Assembly (NCBI GenBank): GCA_039621445.1
Contig: CP154955.1
Span: 4,185,836 to 4,249,835 of the forward strand
Length of the DNA: 64,000 bases
Source of the DNA: Euglena gracilis
Taxonomy: Eukaryota > Euglenida > Euglenophyceae > Euglenales
Direction of reading: 5' to 3'
The notes beneath the pieces are model-generated. The model had not been told where the DNA came from. It saw only the letters and a program-made list of their open reading frames with translations, and did no database searches. This document shows, piece after piece, positions 9,723-21,268 of the stretch (position 1 is its first letter; every line of letters begins with the position of its first letter). Position numbers and translations under genes: made by a program.

Positions 9723-10175
9723 TCTTGCACACTTTCAGCCATTTTCGCCCACTATTGGCCAACGCCATTTTTGGCCACCATTTATGTTGCTATTGGCTGC
9801 TTTTGAGCACCTTTGGGGACTTTTGCCCACATTTGGCCTTTACTGCCTGCTCCAGGCCACTTTTGCCAACTGCTAAACATTATTTTCAAAATTTGCCCAC
9901 TTTTAGCCATTTTGGCCAGTTTTGGCCAATTTTGCCCGTTGGCCACTTTTAAACCTTCTTGGCCACTTTTAGCCACTTTTTGCTGCCTTTGACTTTTGGC
10001 CACTTTTACTCACTTTTGGACAATTTTGCACACATTTCGGCCATTTTTGCAAATTTTGGCCATTTTAGTCACTTTCGGTCACCATTCTGGTTTCGACTGT
10101 TGTTGGTCACTTCGCCGAATTTTGTTTGTTTTTGCTGCCTTCGACTGCCAGCTGTTGGCCACTTTTTGCTGCTTT
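9700..10175. repeat. TTTTGGCCAC minisatellite
   Basis: Degenerate 10-12 bp units such as TTTTGGCCAC and TTTTGCCCAC repeat for about 470 bp. The open frames here on both strands are by-products of the repeat. Confidence 0.8.
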
Positions 10176-10255
10176 CGGCTTCAATAAAATATACAAAAAA
10201 CACAATATTTTTTTGCATTGCACACCAGACCTCCTCCTGTCCAGCTCAGAGGCTG

Positions 10256-10435
10256 GAAAATTTGGGCTGACTGGAAAAAGGCTGCTAACTGACCCCCCAG
10301 CCAAAAATCCGTTGCCCCAGCTTCCCGAAGGGCAGCTGGAAAACAATCAAAACTCGTCGATGGGGGGAGGGGGGTCCAGGGCTGGAAAAAGGCTGCTGGC
10401 TGGCTGGACCCCCCTGGGGGATGGGGTCCACTTCA
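10256..10435. repeat. GGCTGGAAAAAGGCTGCT repeat pair
   Basis: Two segments (near 10266 and 10381) carry CTGGAAAAAGGCTGCT followed by TGACCCCCC or TGGACCCCCC. Related segments lie at 18340-18370, 48535-48560 and 51962-52000, so this is a dispersed family. Ends not defined. Confidence 0.5.
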
Positions 10436-10913
10436 GCTTTAGCAACGCCCCCCCCAAAATTATTCATGGGTTATGACAATTGACTCGGCGTGTCCCTGAC
10501 ACATTTCCCATGCCAACTGCGAGTTTCCTGTACTTTGATGTGTCAGGGCCAGGGATTTTTAAAGGTTGGACTCCCGGGGGGGGGGGGGGAGTGGGAGTGG
10601 GTCCGTGAGTGTTCCACTATTTTTGACGTGAAGCACCGAAACTTTTATGGAATTCCAAACGTTACCCCCAAAAAGTGGGCACCCCTGGGTGGGTGGGTGG
10701 GCGGGGGACCCCCCTCTTCACTGGTCAGGGGCAAGGTGGGGAGGAATAAATTTACTTTTTCCCTGTTCAAGCTCCTCCAGCGACAAGTCCCAACGCACCC
10801 TGACCCTGACAAACTCGACAAATCCCAACAGCACTTTTTTGGCTCTTTGGAGGTGTGCGTTCCGACAAATCCCGGCAAAACCCGACAAACCCCGACAAAT
10901 CCCGACAGTACTG

Positions 10914-11820
10914 CAAAGATTTTAGAGGAATCGAATGTGGACAACAGGATGGACGAATTTTCCCAAATTGAAAATTATGATTGGTTTTGAAAAGAAGGTT
11001 GGCACTGGCAAGCAGCTGGTTGAAATCACTGTCTGGCAGTTCTCATGACGATCAAGCATTTCCAATACCAATGTATTATTTCCCAGGTCTCTTTTTTTCT
11101 TCTTGGGTTTATATTTGTGCACCAGAGGATCATGTGTTGACAACGCCGCCAGCAGTTGTGTTGCAGATCCGTGCCCCGTCCAACGACCCCCTTGGTTGGA
11201 CGAACATTGGCTATTTTAACGACCCCTTCCAACAACTCATGGCCCAAAGACCACCAATATTTGTCTCTGACAGGGGGTAGGGGGTCATGGACAAGAGTTG
11301 TCAAGTTCTTGCAACGGATAATCAAACCCTGCCACTAAACTTGCACTCCTCTTTCTTCTAGTGTGTGTCTTTGTTCAATTTTCTGAAGCAGTTTTCAGAT
11401 AATTCTCAAAAAAATCGTTCAATGTTGTCTGATGAAAATGAAAATAAATTACTTCAAAGCATAAAAAATATGAAAAAAACTACATAACATACCTCTGTTG
11501 ATAATTGAGATTTTTTTTAACTTTGCTGAGTATTTGAAATTTGCAAAAAAAAAGCCTTTTGGGGGGTACAGAACCACAAGAATCAATCACGACGTTTGTG
11601 CAAGTGTCTGGAATATAAGTTTGAGGTCTTCCAAATTGCATGTCAGGGAGATAGAAAACGCAGGAGAAGGACATAGACACAGACCTGAACATGCCGAATG
11701 GTTCCGGGACCTTGCGTACACGCCATTGCATGCAGGAACCGATCCAGGGATGCACTGACAAAGAGGCAACTCTGGTGCGGTGATCGCGTTCATTGGATGT
11801 ACGCTGCGGGGCCAGGTCCT
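10914..11820. other. No supported gene
   Basis: Mixed-composition sequence. Open frames overlap on both strands without a family signature, and I see no clear repeats. Confidence 0.45.
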
Positions 11821-11946
11821 GTGAGTGAGTGAGTGGGTGGGTGGGTGGGTGAGTGAGTGAGTGAGTGAATGGGTGAGTGTGTGAGTGTGTGACTGTGAGT
11901 GAGTGAGTGAGTGAGTGTGAGTGAGTAATCGAGTAAATAGTGAGTA
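11821..11946. repeat. GTGA microsatellite
   Basis: About 125 bp of GTGA/GAGT units with GTGG variants. The Ser/His/Thr-rich frames on the minus strand are its translation. Confidence 0.9.
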
Positions 11947-12243
11947 AGTCCAGTATTCTCCCACACCTACACACATGAATGGCAGGGCCCTGGGTGCAAG
12001 TCCATGGGCTACTCGTCGCTGCGCGGTGGTGGGTCGGACCCCGCAAGACATCGGTGGATCCGCCGCGCCCGCGCCACACACCCGCAGCGTCCCCTCCAGG
12101 GCGTTGCCATTTTTTTTTGACTGTGGTGGCCAGCAACCAACACTGCTGTGCGAGCACTGCTGAATGGCTGTTAGGTACATGAACTGCTGTTGTGCATGAG
12201 CTGGGCCAAAGGAGGCTTCAACCGTGACGGGGTCAATTACGCC

Positions 12244-12719
12244 CAGGGTTGTATGGGAGTCTCGGAGGAAAGGGGGGGGGGACCCCCCTCCTACCTCCAG
12301 TTTTTGGTCGCCGAAAATTTCAGCCGTTATTTGGTTCAAAACATCAATTCTTCTGAAGTTTCTCAAAAATGGAGGGGAATCAGAGTAAATGTCAGGAGAA
12401 ACAAATTGAAGAACTTAAAATGCCCTATCTAACAGTATTTTGATTTCCACATACCTCCCCACCTGTCCCAAGTTACGGCCCCCTTTGGCCATTTTGCAAG
12501 AACTTCATGTTGAGCGTCAAGAGGGTCCTAAAATACACACCCGGCGCATAGCGCCGGAAGATTTTTTTTTTGTCCCCGCAGAGGGGGGGGAGGGGGAGGG
12601 GGGCAGGGGGATGAAACTAGGGGGGGAGCTGGGGGGACCCCCCCCCCTACCACCTTACCCCCCTAGGGGGGGGGGGCTACCATTTACCTCGTGTCTGTGG
12701 AGCTTCCCATACAACCCTG
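12244..12719. mobile_element. hAT-like MITE with exact 8-bp target duplication
   Basis: A perfect 15-bp inverted terminus (CAGGGTTGTATGGGA) at both ends, flanked by identical 8-mers ATTACGCC (12236-12243 and 12720-12727). Terminus type and duplication length are those of hAT transposons. At 476 bp it has no coding capacity. Inside are G/C tracts near the left end and at 12583-12672, and a perfect CCGGCGC-ATA-GCGCCGG hairpin at 12541-12557 followed by a T run. Confidence 0.92.
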
Positions 12720-13020
12720 ATTACGCCGGAACGAAAGTTGTTGGGCAGGGGGTCAACAATTTCTCCCCGCAATCCTGGCAGACGGGGCTTGTCGTTTAAT
12801 GGATTGAACCCATACCCAGAGTTCATCGACTTGCGATGAGACTTTGGACTTGTATCCTTTGCCTGCGCTGGGGAGCGAGAGGGGAAAAGCGGTTATGTTG
12901 GGGTTTCATCATTTGAAAAGATGGGGGGGGTTACTGCACGCCAATGCAGTAGCTCCTGTCTGTACCTCCAGGATGGTTGTTAGACAGTGGAGAGGGCGGA
13001 CTGTTGGGGTAGCCCTGGAG

Positions 13021-13330
13021 CATACAATTTTTCACCGACCCCCGGGGGCGGGGGCGGGGTCACTCCATTTTCGAAAAAAAACCAGTCAGTCACTTTTTTC
13101 CGGGAAACCAGTCAGTCCCCCCCCCGGGGGGGGGGGGGTCGGCCACTCAGGAAAACCGGCCACTTTCCTGTCGCTTCAGGCCATTTTACGCCAAAAGATT
13201 TTAACGGCGCCTTGGTGCCAGGGTCACTCAAGCCACTTTTGCCCACCCCTGGCCGACCTCCCCGGGGGGGGGGGGGGGTTGGGCCCAAAACCAGTCAGTC
13301 ACCCCGAAAAAACCAGTTAGCAATTGACTG
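13021..13330. mobile_element. Diverged relative of the 533-889 MITE
   Basis: Internal sequence follows 533-889: CAGTCAGTCACT, a G run, GTCGGCCACTCAG, a GGCGCCTTGGTGCC hairpin and CTGGCCGACC. The left end begins CATACAATTTTTCACC and the right end, inverted, CAGTCAATTGCTAAC. Flanking 8-mers agree at only 4 of 8 positions, so the insertion is old or the ends are off by a few bases. Confidence 0.6.
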
Positions 13331-13495
13331 GAGTGAAGCGCAACCGCCTGCCCACGTCGGCGGGCGGCGGCAGCGTGGCTGGGGGGCGGGGGCCGCGCAG
13401 CCATTTGGGGCAGCGGAACCGCCGGCGCCACTCCGCCTCCGACGGCCTGCGGGGCATAAGGGCGGCGACGTGTGGGCAATGCAACGCATGGAGAG
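13331..13495 (-). CDS. Candidate GC-rich exon, unknown
   Basis: A GC-rich island on the minus strand, entered by a plausible acceptor (TATGCCCCGCAG, about 13451-13462). It can be read as PSEAEWRRRFRCPKWLRG followed by a proline-rich tail, ending next to the MITE at 13021-13330. No family recognised. It may belong with the candidate exons at 13885, 14275 and 15450 on the same strand. Confidence 0.25.
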
Positions 13496-13884
13496 CCGGC
13501 TGACGTTATAACGATTGGCCAGCTCCCCCCCCCCCACAAAAACAGACCACAGCAGAACCGGACAGACACTTTAAAAACATGGGTGCACTGTGGGTTAAAA
13601 TAAAATGCTTCCTAACAAAAACCAGTCCGCCACTAGGGGGTGGGGAGAGGGTACTGACTCGGTCACTCGGACAAAATGGTTCTCTGATGGACACAAACGG
13701 AACAGAAATTTGTGATAAATAATGTTTGGCCCAGCCAAATTGCACCACAAGCAACGTCTATGCAACAATACAAAGCATATGTGCAATTAATTTTAATTGA
13801 TGGTAAAAATGTGCGAATTTGGAGGGTAATTTGGAATCGACAAAATGACTAATAAAACTCTCCCAGTCGACCGCAACCCACCTG

Positions 13885-14080
13885 TGCAGCGCCTGGCAGC
13901 TTGGCGCCGCGTCCGCCGCGGCCGGCGGTGCTGTTGGCGGCCGCTGCTTCCGGCGCCGCTTCGCTGCCAGTACCCGCATCTTCCCCGTCGCTTCGGCGTC
14001 TGCCTCGCTGTCTGGCTCAGGGACACACTGCAGCGCCAGGGCTGCAGGCAGGGCGGCATCGAGAGTTCCTTGCGAACCCA
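13885..14080 (-). CDS. Candidate GC-rich exon, unknown
   Basis: An open minus-strand block reading LDAALPAALALQCVPEPD, then SEADAEATGKMRVLAAKRRR, then an Ala/Pro-rich stretch. It ends at a good donor (CACAG|GTGGGT, near 13885). The basic cluster could be a nuclear signal, but this is only compositional. No family recognised. Confidence 0.3.
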
Positions 14081-14188
14081 AGCGCAACAGTCAAATATGC
14101 ATGTGCATGTGTGTGTCATTGTACACAGCCATATATAATAAAATCAAATGCTGTTTAAAAAAAAAGCACCTGGGCTCATGCGTAAAAA

Positions 14189-14290
14189 TTGCAGAAAGGG
14201 GGAAAAATTGGAAAAATTGTGCAAAACTGCGGAAAATTGCGAAAATTGCGGATAATTACGGTGCGGAAAAATTGCGGGTATCAATCCGCC
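14189..14290. repeat. TTGCGGAAAA array
   Basis: Tandem 10-11 bp TTGCGGAAAA-type units ending in GCGGGTATCAATCC. They match the arrays at 24345-24430, 24850-24970 and inside the nested element at 56416-56917. Only one array is seen here, so it is probably a solo fragment. Confidence 0.7.
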
Positions 14291-14441
14291 CTGTGGGCAG
14301 TCCGCCCCTGTCCCTTTCCCTCTCGGCCATCGCCTCCCTGGACAAATACTGTTGGGCCGCGTCGGTGTGGCCCAGCAGCTCTTCGGCCGATGCCGGGGGC
14401 AGGGGCCTGCCTTCTGTCTCGGGTATCACTGTGTCACGCCA
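14275..14441 (-). CDS. Candidate exon, unknown
   Basis: Minus-strand block reading DTVIPETEGRPLPPASAEEL followed by LGHTDAAQQYLSREAMAERE, hydrophilic and helix-prone. A CACAG acceptor precedes it near 14435. No family recognised. The 3' side runs into the TTGCGGAAAA array. Confidence 0.3.
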
Positions 14442-15254
14442 CCTCACACATACCAAACACCACTGATGGTTTCCGTGACTTAAAATCCCGTCGATTGAGG
14501 TTTGGCTCTCAAGGGAGGACAACTGAAGCACTTTTTCCCCAAAGATATCTCAGTTTTGATGCCGTCCCCAAAGACACTGGAAAGGTATTTACCATCACCC
14601 TCCAATTCCTGTGGCCAGGGGAGGCACCTGGCCACATTGTACAGTGCCTGTATGTCATTGAGTGTGGCACAAGTGCAACTACAACGAAAACCGACACAAT
14701 TTCACACCGGGGCACCATATTTCTTTAAACAAACCAAAGATCAGTCACAGCCAGCATAAAATGGCCGAGTGTCTGAATCCACCTCTGCGATTCAACTACC
14801 AGCTCTGAGTTCATTCATGAATCGCATTGGGCGACCATTGCTTTAAAGTTTGCGCACCAACAGCCTTCAGTTTGGGATCGAGTCGAGGTTCCCCATTTGC
14901 TGATTTTCCCCATAATTGTGTGACCAAATGAAATTTCCTTTTCCCTCACACAATTTCTGGATTGCTGTTTTCATCAAAATACATCTGAAAAGGGGCATGT
15001 ACCGCTCACATGAATGACGCAAATCCAGCTCCCTGTCCTATTATTTGTAGTTAGCTGCTCATCGGTGAAGGTGTCAGATACACCAACGACAGCCAGTGCA
15101 CAGCAACATAACCATACGCCTCGAAACATTGCACTGAGGGGGGGGGTTCAAACTGGCTACCGGGGGGGTTATTCTGGAGTTCCATTTGGATGGGTGACTC
15201 CTTCTCCCCCTGGAGAAAAACAGATTTTTGTTCAGTTTTGGAGAAAAATATGTG

Positions 15255-15400
15255 TAAAAATATATTTTTTAATTTTTTTTAAAAATGCGTTTTTAAAAAA
15301 ACGCATCTTTTTAATGCGTTTTTCAATGTACGCATTAAAAAAAAATGCGAAAAATTGGGCAAATCACAGAAAATGCGCAAAAATGTGCAAATTCTGACAG
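15255..15400. repeat. AT-rich ATGCG hairpin cluster
   Basis: Repeated ATGCG/CGCAT motifs in A/T runs, including an inverted pair ATGCGTTTTT/AAAAACGCAT around 15285-15307 and a second ATGCG.../...CGCAT pair to about 15350. Resembles the AAAAATGCGC repeats at 40490-40850. Confidence 0.55.
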
Positions 15401-15449
15401 AGAGAAAAGGCACAAAACTTTCAAAAAAACATCACCCAAAATCATGCAA

Positions 15450-15650
15450 ATTGGCACCGGCCAGCCCGCGGCCCGCACCGCGCCAGCCGGGGCGGAGGCG
15501 CAGGGCAGCCTTGAACGCGTTGCTGGCCGGCAGCAGTGCCCCGGCGGCCAGGCAGCGGAAGGCGTGGGCGGTGTGGGCCGCGAAGTCCGGCGGGGGCCAA
15601 TGGCGGAGCTCGGCCGGCCGGAGGGCCGGAGCAGCCTTCATCTTCGGACC
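15450..15650 (-). CDS. Candidate GC-rich exon, unknown
   Basis: A minus-strand block reading LRHWPPPDFAAHTAHAFRCL followed by AAGALLPASNAFKAALRLRP, ending near TGGCCG|GTGCCA. The Ala/Leu helical pattern recalls helical-repeat proteins but no motif is decisive. Possibly the 5' exon of the same unknown gene as the blocks at 13.3-14.4 kb. Confidence 0.3.
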
Positions 15651-15769
15651 CCCCGTGTGTGTGTGTGTGTGGGCGAGGAGGTGGTTCTGCGTGGGGGTGG
15701 GCGTTTGTGTGCCAGTTGATTTTTTTTGCTGGAAAAAAAAACACCTGAAGTTCTAAGTCTCGAATGCCG

Positions 15770-16555
15770 TGGCCAGTTATACGCAAATGTTGGGGTACAG
15801 GAGAACACTGGACGTGGGTGACAAGGCTGACGCCCGGGAGGGGGAGGGGGGTCCACATACCAAAAAGAATGCGGGGTCTTTGAGGATCCACCGACCTGCT
15901 GAACCCCGGGGGGTGGTCACTCCGCTCCTCTGCCGCCGCGGTGGGGCGGTCAGCGCACGGCAGAGCGGGCTCCGTGAGACCGGCGGTGTACAAATCGGTA
16001 TCCACGTTCTCGAAACAGCACGGGTGGAACTTGCGACTGCCCCACGGTTGTTCGGTTTGAACGGAGCCCACCCTCCCCCGAAGACCAAGGCGCGTGACAG
16101 AAAAAGGATCTGGCATGCAAAATGGGTGGCCATTTTGTTTTCCGGCAATTCTATATCCCCTGCCTCTGAGTACAGAGCCGGCCGGCTGGAGGGGTCAGAG
16201 AGGAGACGGCGGAGGTGTTGCGATGGTTCCGGGGGGAGAAGTGGAAGCACTGCCGTGACTGACCTTCTGCTCGGCCTCCTCCATTTCTTCAAGTCGCCGG
16301 CTCATTTAATTCGTGCATTTGGGGAAAGGGCTTGGCTTGTCGCTAAGGCGGTGCAGACAGCGGCGGTGATTGGGTGGAGGGGTGGGGGCAGTCCTGAGGC
16401 ACGACACTGAGCCCCCCATTCTGAATGAATCCTGTATGGTTAAACACCGCCATGTCATTCAGTGCCAGAAGCTTCACAAATTTTGTTTTCGAGTCCCATG
16501 GTGTAAAGGCCAAGGGTTTGAGGCATCGAAGTCGGGGGCCGATTAGCACGCTGTA
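15770..16555. other. No supported gene
   Basis: Overlapping open frames on both strands (up to 213 codons) with no recognisable domain. A real exon is possible but I cannot choose a strand. Confidence 0.35.
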
Positions 16556-16564
16556 CAAAAAAAA

Positions 16565-16608
16565 AGAGTACAAAATACGGAGTACGGAATACGGAGTGCA
16601 GAGTACAA
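16565..16608. repeat. Short ACGGAGTAC-type tandem repeat
   Basis: About five degenerate 9-10 bp units (ACGGAGTAC, ACGGAATAC, GCAGAGTAC). Confidence 0.6.
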
Positions 16609-17013
16609 ATAAAAGGGAAAGCAACATGCAAACTTCCGTGTGGCATAGTCGACCAAGCCGCCAAACATATCCGACTTCTTGCACCATAAATTTCTTCTGC
16701 TGGAACAAGTGAGATTGTCGAAAATACCAACTTGGACGTTCGACACCTCGTGGAAAAACCAAAAAAATGGGGGGGGTAGAAGAATCAGCAAATCCATCGC
16801 CAGGAAGGGGGGGGGGGGGCTGGGGCTGGGGAGAAATGGTGGGGAAAACTTTTTTGAACTGAGAATCTGGCGAACTGCGACAAGGAGGGTAATGATACGT
16901 AGTAATTAGGAAATCTCAGCCAAAAAAGGTACTGAATACAAATCTGCACAAGCATAGTAATTTGGAGACATAAAACAAATTAAATTAAAATCCTCACATC
17001 CTGGGAAATACAG

Positions 17014-17360
17014 CTTTTGGACTCAAAATCAAGAGTAGGAAAGCGGGATACGGATATGTTTCCTCCAGATTGGCCCTCGCTGATCATTGTCACGACGATT
17101 CCCCCCTTGCAATTGGTCACCAAACAAAAGGACAAAGAAAATCCATACTCTAAGAGGTCATACTTTCTCAGCAAGGCAATCAGCCAGGCACGCGGCAAAA
17201 GTGCTGAATTCGATACCTCGTCGATTGCCGTCAGTGACGTTCCTGTGCGCCCTCTTTCCAAAAGGACGGAGTGCCAATCCGAGACCGGTGTGCGCTGGGG
17301 CTTTGCTGGGCGGAACCAAATGAAGCTTGATGGAGAGATATTGTTGGGTGATGTGGATGG
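17014..17360 (+). CDS. Candidate internal exon, unknown protein
   Basis: Bounded by a convincing acceptor (GGGAAATACAG, ends 17013) and donor (GGATGG|GTGAGC, 17361). The 347-nt frame is open throughout, starts in phase 0 and reads LDSKSRVGKRDTDMFPPDWP, then SLIIVTTIPPLQLVTKQKDK, then a Ser/Arg-rich part ending GEILLGDVDG. There is no ATG at the start, as expected of an internal exon. I do not recognise the family. The complementary strand is also open, so strand choice depends on the splice signals. Confidence 0.38.
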
Positions 17361-17372
17361 GTGAGCGGATGC

Positions 17373-17407
17373 CACACACACACAACGCGCGCGCGTACAC
17401 GCGCGCG

Positions 17408-17504
<97 letters not shown>
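17373..17504. repeat. Alternating CA/CG tract, potential Z-DNA
   Basis: About 130 bp of almost uninterrupted purine/pyrimidine alternation: a short CA run, two CG-rich blocks (17386-17416), then about 44 CA dinucleotides. This is among the best Z-DNA-forming patterns. It lies 12 bp after the donor of the candidate exon above. Confidence 0.9.
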
Positions 17505-19500
17505 CCGCGCATCATGCAAACACAGCTTGGTGACGTGGATAAAACAAGTGTGGTGCCGCTACACATATAAAACACAATGAAGCATCATTAACGTTCAACA
17601 TCATTATTTCGGTGGAGACAATGCTGTTGCAGTGCCGAAAAAAACCCCACTCCGGACGTCGGATGATATATACAGGGATTCAGGAATGAGTGGAGCGGGA
17701 GAGTGACCTTTAAGAGAGGACTGAACTGGAATGAACTTGCAAAGTGCCCTGCACAAGCCACCAGCACATGGGTGAATGCAATGCCACATGGGGCATGCAA
17801 AATAAAAAGGGGGCGGAACATTTTGAAAGCTCTCGCATCTGAAATTATGTGTTCTTTTTGAAGGCACAACTTTCACCAAACCTTTTAACCGATGAAAACA
17901 TTCCACAAAAAATGAACCGATGCTTCAACAACGTGGCAGGTGATGTAAATGCACGAGCATCCAGAATGTTTGGATTGAGATGGAATGATCATTGCGGCAC
18001 CAACATCCAGCCTTGGTTCCCACAATTAATCTGCTCAGTGTGTTGCCGAAGGACCCCACTGGGGGGAGGGGTCTAGCTCAGGGGCTGGAAAATGTGTACA
18101 GCAATTACTTTTTTCAGGGGCCTTAAAAACCTTTCTCAAAAACCAGCAAAAGAACCCAAAAAAGAATTTTGGCCAAACTGCCCTAAAAACCTTTAAAAAA
18201 AACCCTTAAAAAACCTTCAAAGATTTTGTTCTGGAAAATTTTTCGAATTTTGAGCAGAAAAGAAGTCTGAAGTCTCAAGGTCTAAAAATAATAAAATATA
18301 ATACCTGAATATCCTGTGGATGGGTCCCGTGGAAAAAGGCTGCTGATTGGGTGGAACCCCCAGGGGATGGGGTCAAATTTCCCGAGCCGCATTCTGAACC
18401 TCCACACATGTGCCACACTTCAGGCACAATGTGATCACAAAAATTACAGTAACAAAAGCTCCGGATAGCCTTTCAATGTCATTAAAAGTGGGGCTGTTTT
18501 CCCCCGCTTTTCTACCATCATTGCTGAAACTCATTCACTGATTGGGTTGTCATTTGGCGTCATTGGGCAGTGCCTGACAAATGACTTCCCAACGGCAGCC
18601 GCGTGCCGTGAAAGGCCACCTCCCGGGTGGTTGACTCGGCCAGGGCGGGGTGGCCCCGGCCGGGGGTCGGGTCAGCGGAATAAAGATATGTATTGGCCAC
18701 GGAGGGCGGCGGACTGTACAAGTTGGGTGGGGGGGGGGGGGCTACAGTCGGTGAGACGGCTTTAGGGGTTGGCAAATCCGCGCGACGAATGGCTGGCGGC
18801 AAGGGAGGCCGTCCAACTCCGTCCCAAAGAAACCGCACGCCGGAAAATGCCCCCAAACGAGTAAAAAGAAAATCGCACACGCAAAGAAACTCACGCGCCC
18901 TGCCTCCTCCCTCCCCAGCCAGACGTTGGATATCGTCGTTGCAACGAAGCAGCCCAGGCACACAGCTGTTCACCTGGGCGGGTGGGAGGGAGGAGAAACA
19001 CCATCTCCCTCCCTGCCCTTTTGGGCTGTGAATTTCACCTTCAAAGAAACACAGTGCCGCAAACCCACAAAAAGGTGTAGCGGTAGATTTGGGCTCAATA
19101 TCATCGCCCACAGAAACAGCCCGGCCTCCTTTGCATGAAGTTCCCCATCCCTGGTCAGTCCCAAGAGGGCCCGAGGCCTCCGGGGATTCCTCGAACCGAG
19201 CGAGCCAGCACAGCCACTCAAAGACAGGCTGGCTTTTCTGGATGGGAGAGCCCTATGGCAAACAATTGGCCATAATCAGGACAACCAACCCCGAAAAGTC
19301 GGCCCTGAGAGTGGCCAGGGTACTGTAGATGCAGTCTGTACCATGGACTTGGTCGGGGGGGGGATGAAAAATGAATGAAAAATGACCTTCGCACAGGTCA
19401 ACCACGACACCTTCTTGACCAGAAAGTTATCACCTCGGGAGTGATGGTGTTGGTTTGGTTTGATGTATCTAATTTCTGGACTTCTCAGCGGATTCCACGA
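17505..19500. other. No confidently supported gene
   Basis: Short open frames at 17849-18076 (plus) and 18560-19111 (minus) have plausible composition but no domain or clear splice pair. G/C tracts occur at 18061 and 18727. A TGGAAAAAGGCTGCTGATTGG dispersed-repeat segment lies near 18330-18370 (see 10256). Confidence 0.35.
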
Positions 19501-19504
19501 TAAA

Positions 19505-19660
19505 TCTGAACCCCCCCCCTAATAGAAGCACGGGTGCGCTTCTATTTGGACCCCACCTGGGCGATTTTTGTTTCCTTCAGATCCCATCAAAATGGGGGGC
19601 GCACTTGTAGCGGGCCACCTTCGGCAGCGGGGGGGTGCGCATTTATTTGGAGTTTCAGTC
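19505..19660. repeat. AATAGAAGC repeat, inverted relative of 8215-8425
   Basis: Starts with a C run and TAATAGAAGC, then a palindromic GCGCTTCTATTTGG, a T-rich arm, and GTGCGCATTTATTTGG at the other side. Short relatives at 20262-20310 share CTAATAGAAGCGCGGGGCC. Confidence 0.5.
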
Positions 19661-20585
19661 CATCGACAATGGAAACTGGAGCGTGGTACCGTTCCATTTC
19701 CAATATGCAGACATTTACAACGGCACCACTGGTTGAAATGCTGAGTCAATATTGCCATGGATCTACCCCCCCCCCTTCTGTGGTGGCTTCTTTGCCTTCT
19801 GGCTTAGCCGACGCGAATTGCCCAATTTTCATTCCATTTTTTTTGCACGTTCGAGCTACGCGGGTTTCCGTTTACGACACCCCGCCTGTTTGCCCTCAAA
19901 ATTGTTAGAAGGTGATATCAACAAAAAAAATTGGGTCGTTTTGGGTCAGCGCAACAATCGGTTGGGCAATTGGCTCCTCCCGCTGGTCGTGACCGAGTGG
20001 TTCATTTTCTAAAGGAAAAAGTGGGTGGGTGAGTTTTTACCTGTCACCTCACAACCCAGTGAGCAAAGACATGGGTGGCGACTTCCTGACAGGCAATGGG
20101 TGACAACGTCCAAAAAGAGAAGGTGACTCGCTGACGGGTTGGGGAAAAGCGGCGGGAATTTTCACCCAGAATAATTCATTTTATAAAAATAATACATTAA
20201 GCAACATTTCATCCCCTGACAGCTGGACGAAGAGCCATGTTGCATTTGGTTATGCGTGTAACCCCCCCCTAATAGAAGCGCGGGGCCGCCACAAGCGCAG
20301 GGTGTCGTGAACGCAAATTTTTCACCAGCCCTCTCTCTTCCGCTGGTTAAAAAAGCCCGAACATGTCCCCCAATAATGGAGTCCTTGGCTGCGAACACAA
20401 CGAAATGAACAAAATGCTGGCGCTAAATACATCGTTAAATAAATCAAAACATCCGACCCGAGAAAGGGGGCTCCTAAAAAAAAAGCAGCCAGCTGTACGG
20501 CTGCGGGGCTGCGCATGCGGTCGGCGATACGGCAGTCGAGGCAAGACAGAAAGGCAAACGGAGGGGGGGTTGAACAGAGCGTGCC
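19661..20585. other. No confidently supported gene
   Basis: Plus-strand open frames at 19534-20012 end in a possible terminal segment (LLPLVVTEWFIF) but lack a recognisable domain. A 54-bp C-tract repeat starts at 20262. Confidence 0.35.
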
Positions 20586-20588
20586 CAG

Positions 20589-20694
20589 GAACACTGGACC
20601 TCACTGCTCAAGGAGCCCCGGACAGCGAGGTGTGGCGTTCAGGTTGGGAATGGAAACTCCGGCTTGAATGCAAAGTGACAAGGGGAGAAGGCTC
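20589..20694 (+). CDS. Weak candidate exon, unknown
   Basis: Reads TLDLTAQGAPDSEVWRSGWE followed by WKLRLECKVTRGEGS, between GTGCCCAG (acceptor-like) and GGCTCA|GTAAGC (donor-like). No family recognised. It could belong with the candidate exon at 17014 on the same strand. Confidence 0.22.
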
Positions 20695-21243
20695 AGTAAG
20701 CACTACAGCCTTCATCAAAGTTTTTTCAGGACTCGGATAAGATCAGACCTCCATTTTCAAGGGACGGCCGACCTCAGAACCTGAGAACCCCTGTGTGAGG
20801 TCCCCTCCCTCCTTTTTTTCTGGGGGTAAAATATCTAAAGCAAAAACAAAATATCTGAAAAATCATCACGTGGTTAATACACAGCAATACACCGTCATAT
20901 TTCTGCTCATGGAATATTTGTAAACTGCAAAATCTCCCCTCCCTAAAATGGTTCCAGCACAAACCCTCATTGTGGATTCTTTAAATAATCGTTTAAATGT
21001 GTCAATGAATACCCAGGACAACAAATCACCATATGACATTATTTTATGATTAATCAATCACATTGCCCCCATCGCAGCTCACACATCGCTCCACAGGAGG
21101 CGTGTTTGCGAGGTCAGGTTTGTCGGTCCGGAGCAGCCGCGCACGTGGCAACCCGGAGGTTGAGATCAAAACAAAAGTACATCAAACTACAACACAGAAG
21201 CCTCATAGAAGCCTCAGCGTTGGAAATTCCCTGAAATTCAGGG

Positions 21244-21268
21244 AAAAAAAAAAAAAAAAAAAAAAAAA
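21244..21268. repeat. Poly(A) run
   Basis: 25 consecutive A residues followed by an A/T-rich tail. Might be the tail of an old retroposed sequence; nothing recognisable lies upstream. Confidence 0.75.

Larger units (their letters stand above)
9575..10913. mobile_element. Possible hAT-like element with inverted TGTCGGGATT arrays
   Basis: Tandem GGGATTTGTC repeats at 9594-9640 are matched by the reverse-complement array (CGACAAATCC) at about 10811-10908. Candidate termini starting CAG lie at 9575 and, inverted, at 10913, with flanking 8-mers agreeing at 5 of 8 positions (CAAGCACT, CAAAGATT). The interior is a TTTTGGCCAC satellite and two GGCTGGAAAAAGGCTGCT segments. No ORF. The arrays are inverted here, unlike the other elements. 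Confidence 0.38.

Noticed and set aside
16980-17519. Minus-strand 179-codon frame with a Cys/Val run
   Set aside because: Its N-terminal part is the CA dinucleotide tract. The rest lies opposite the plus-strand candidate exon, which has better splice signals.
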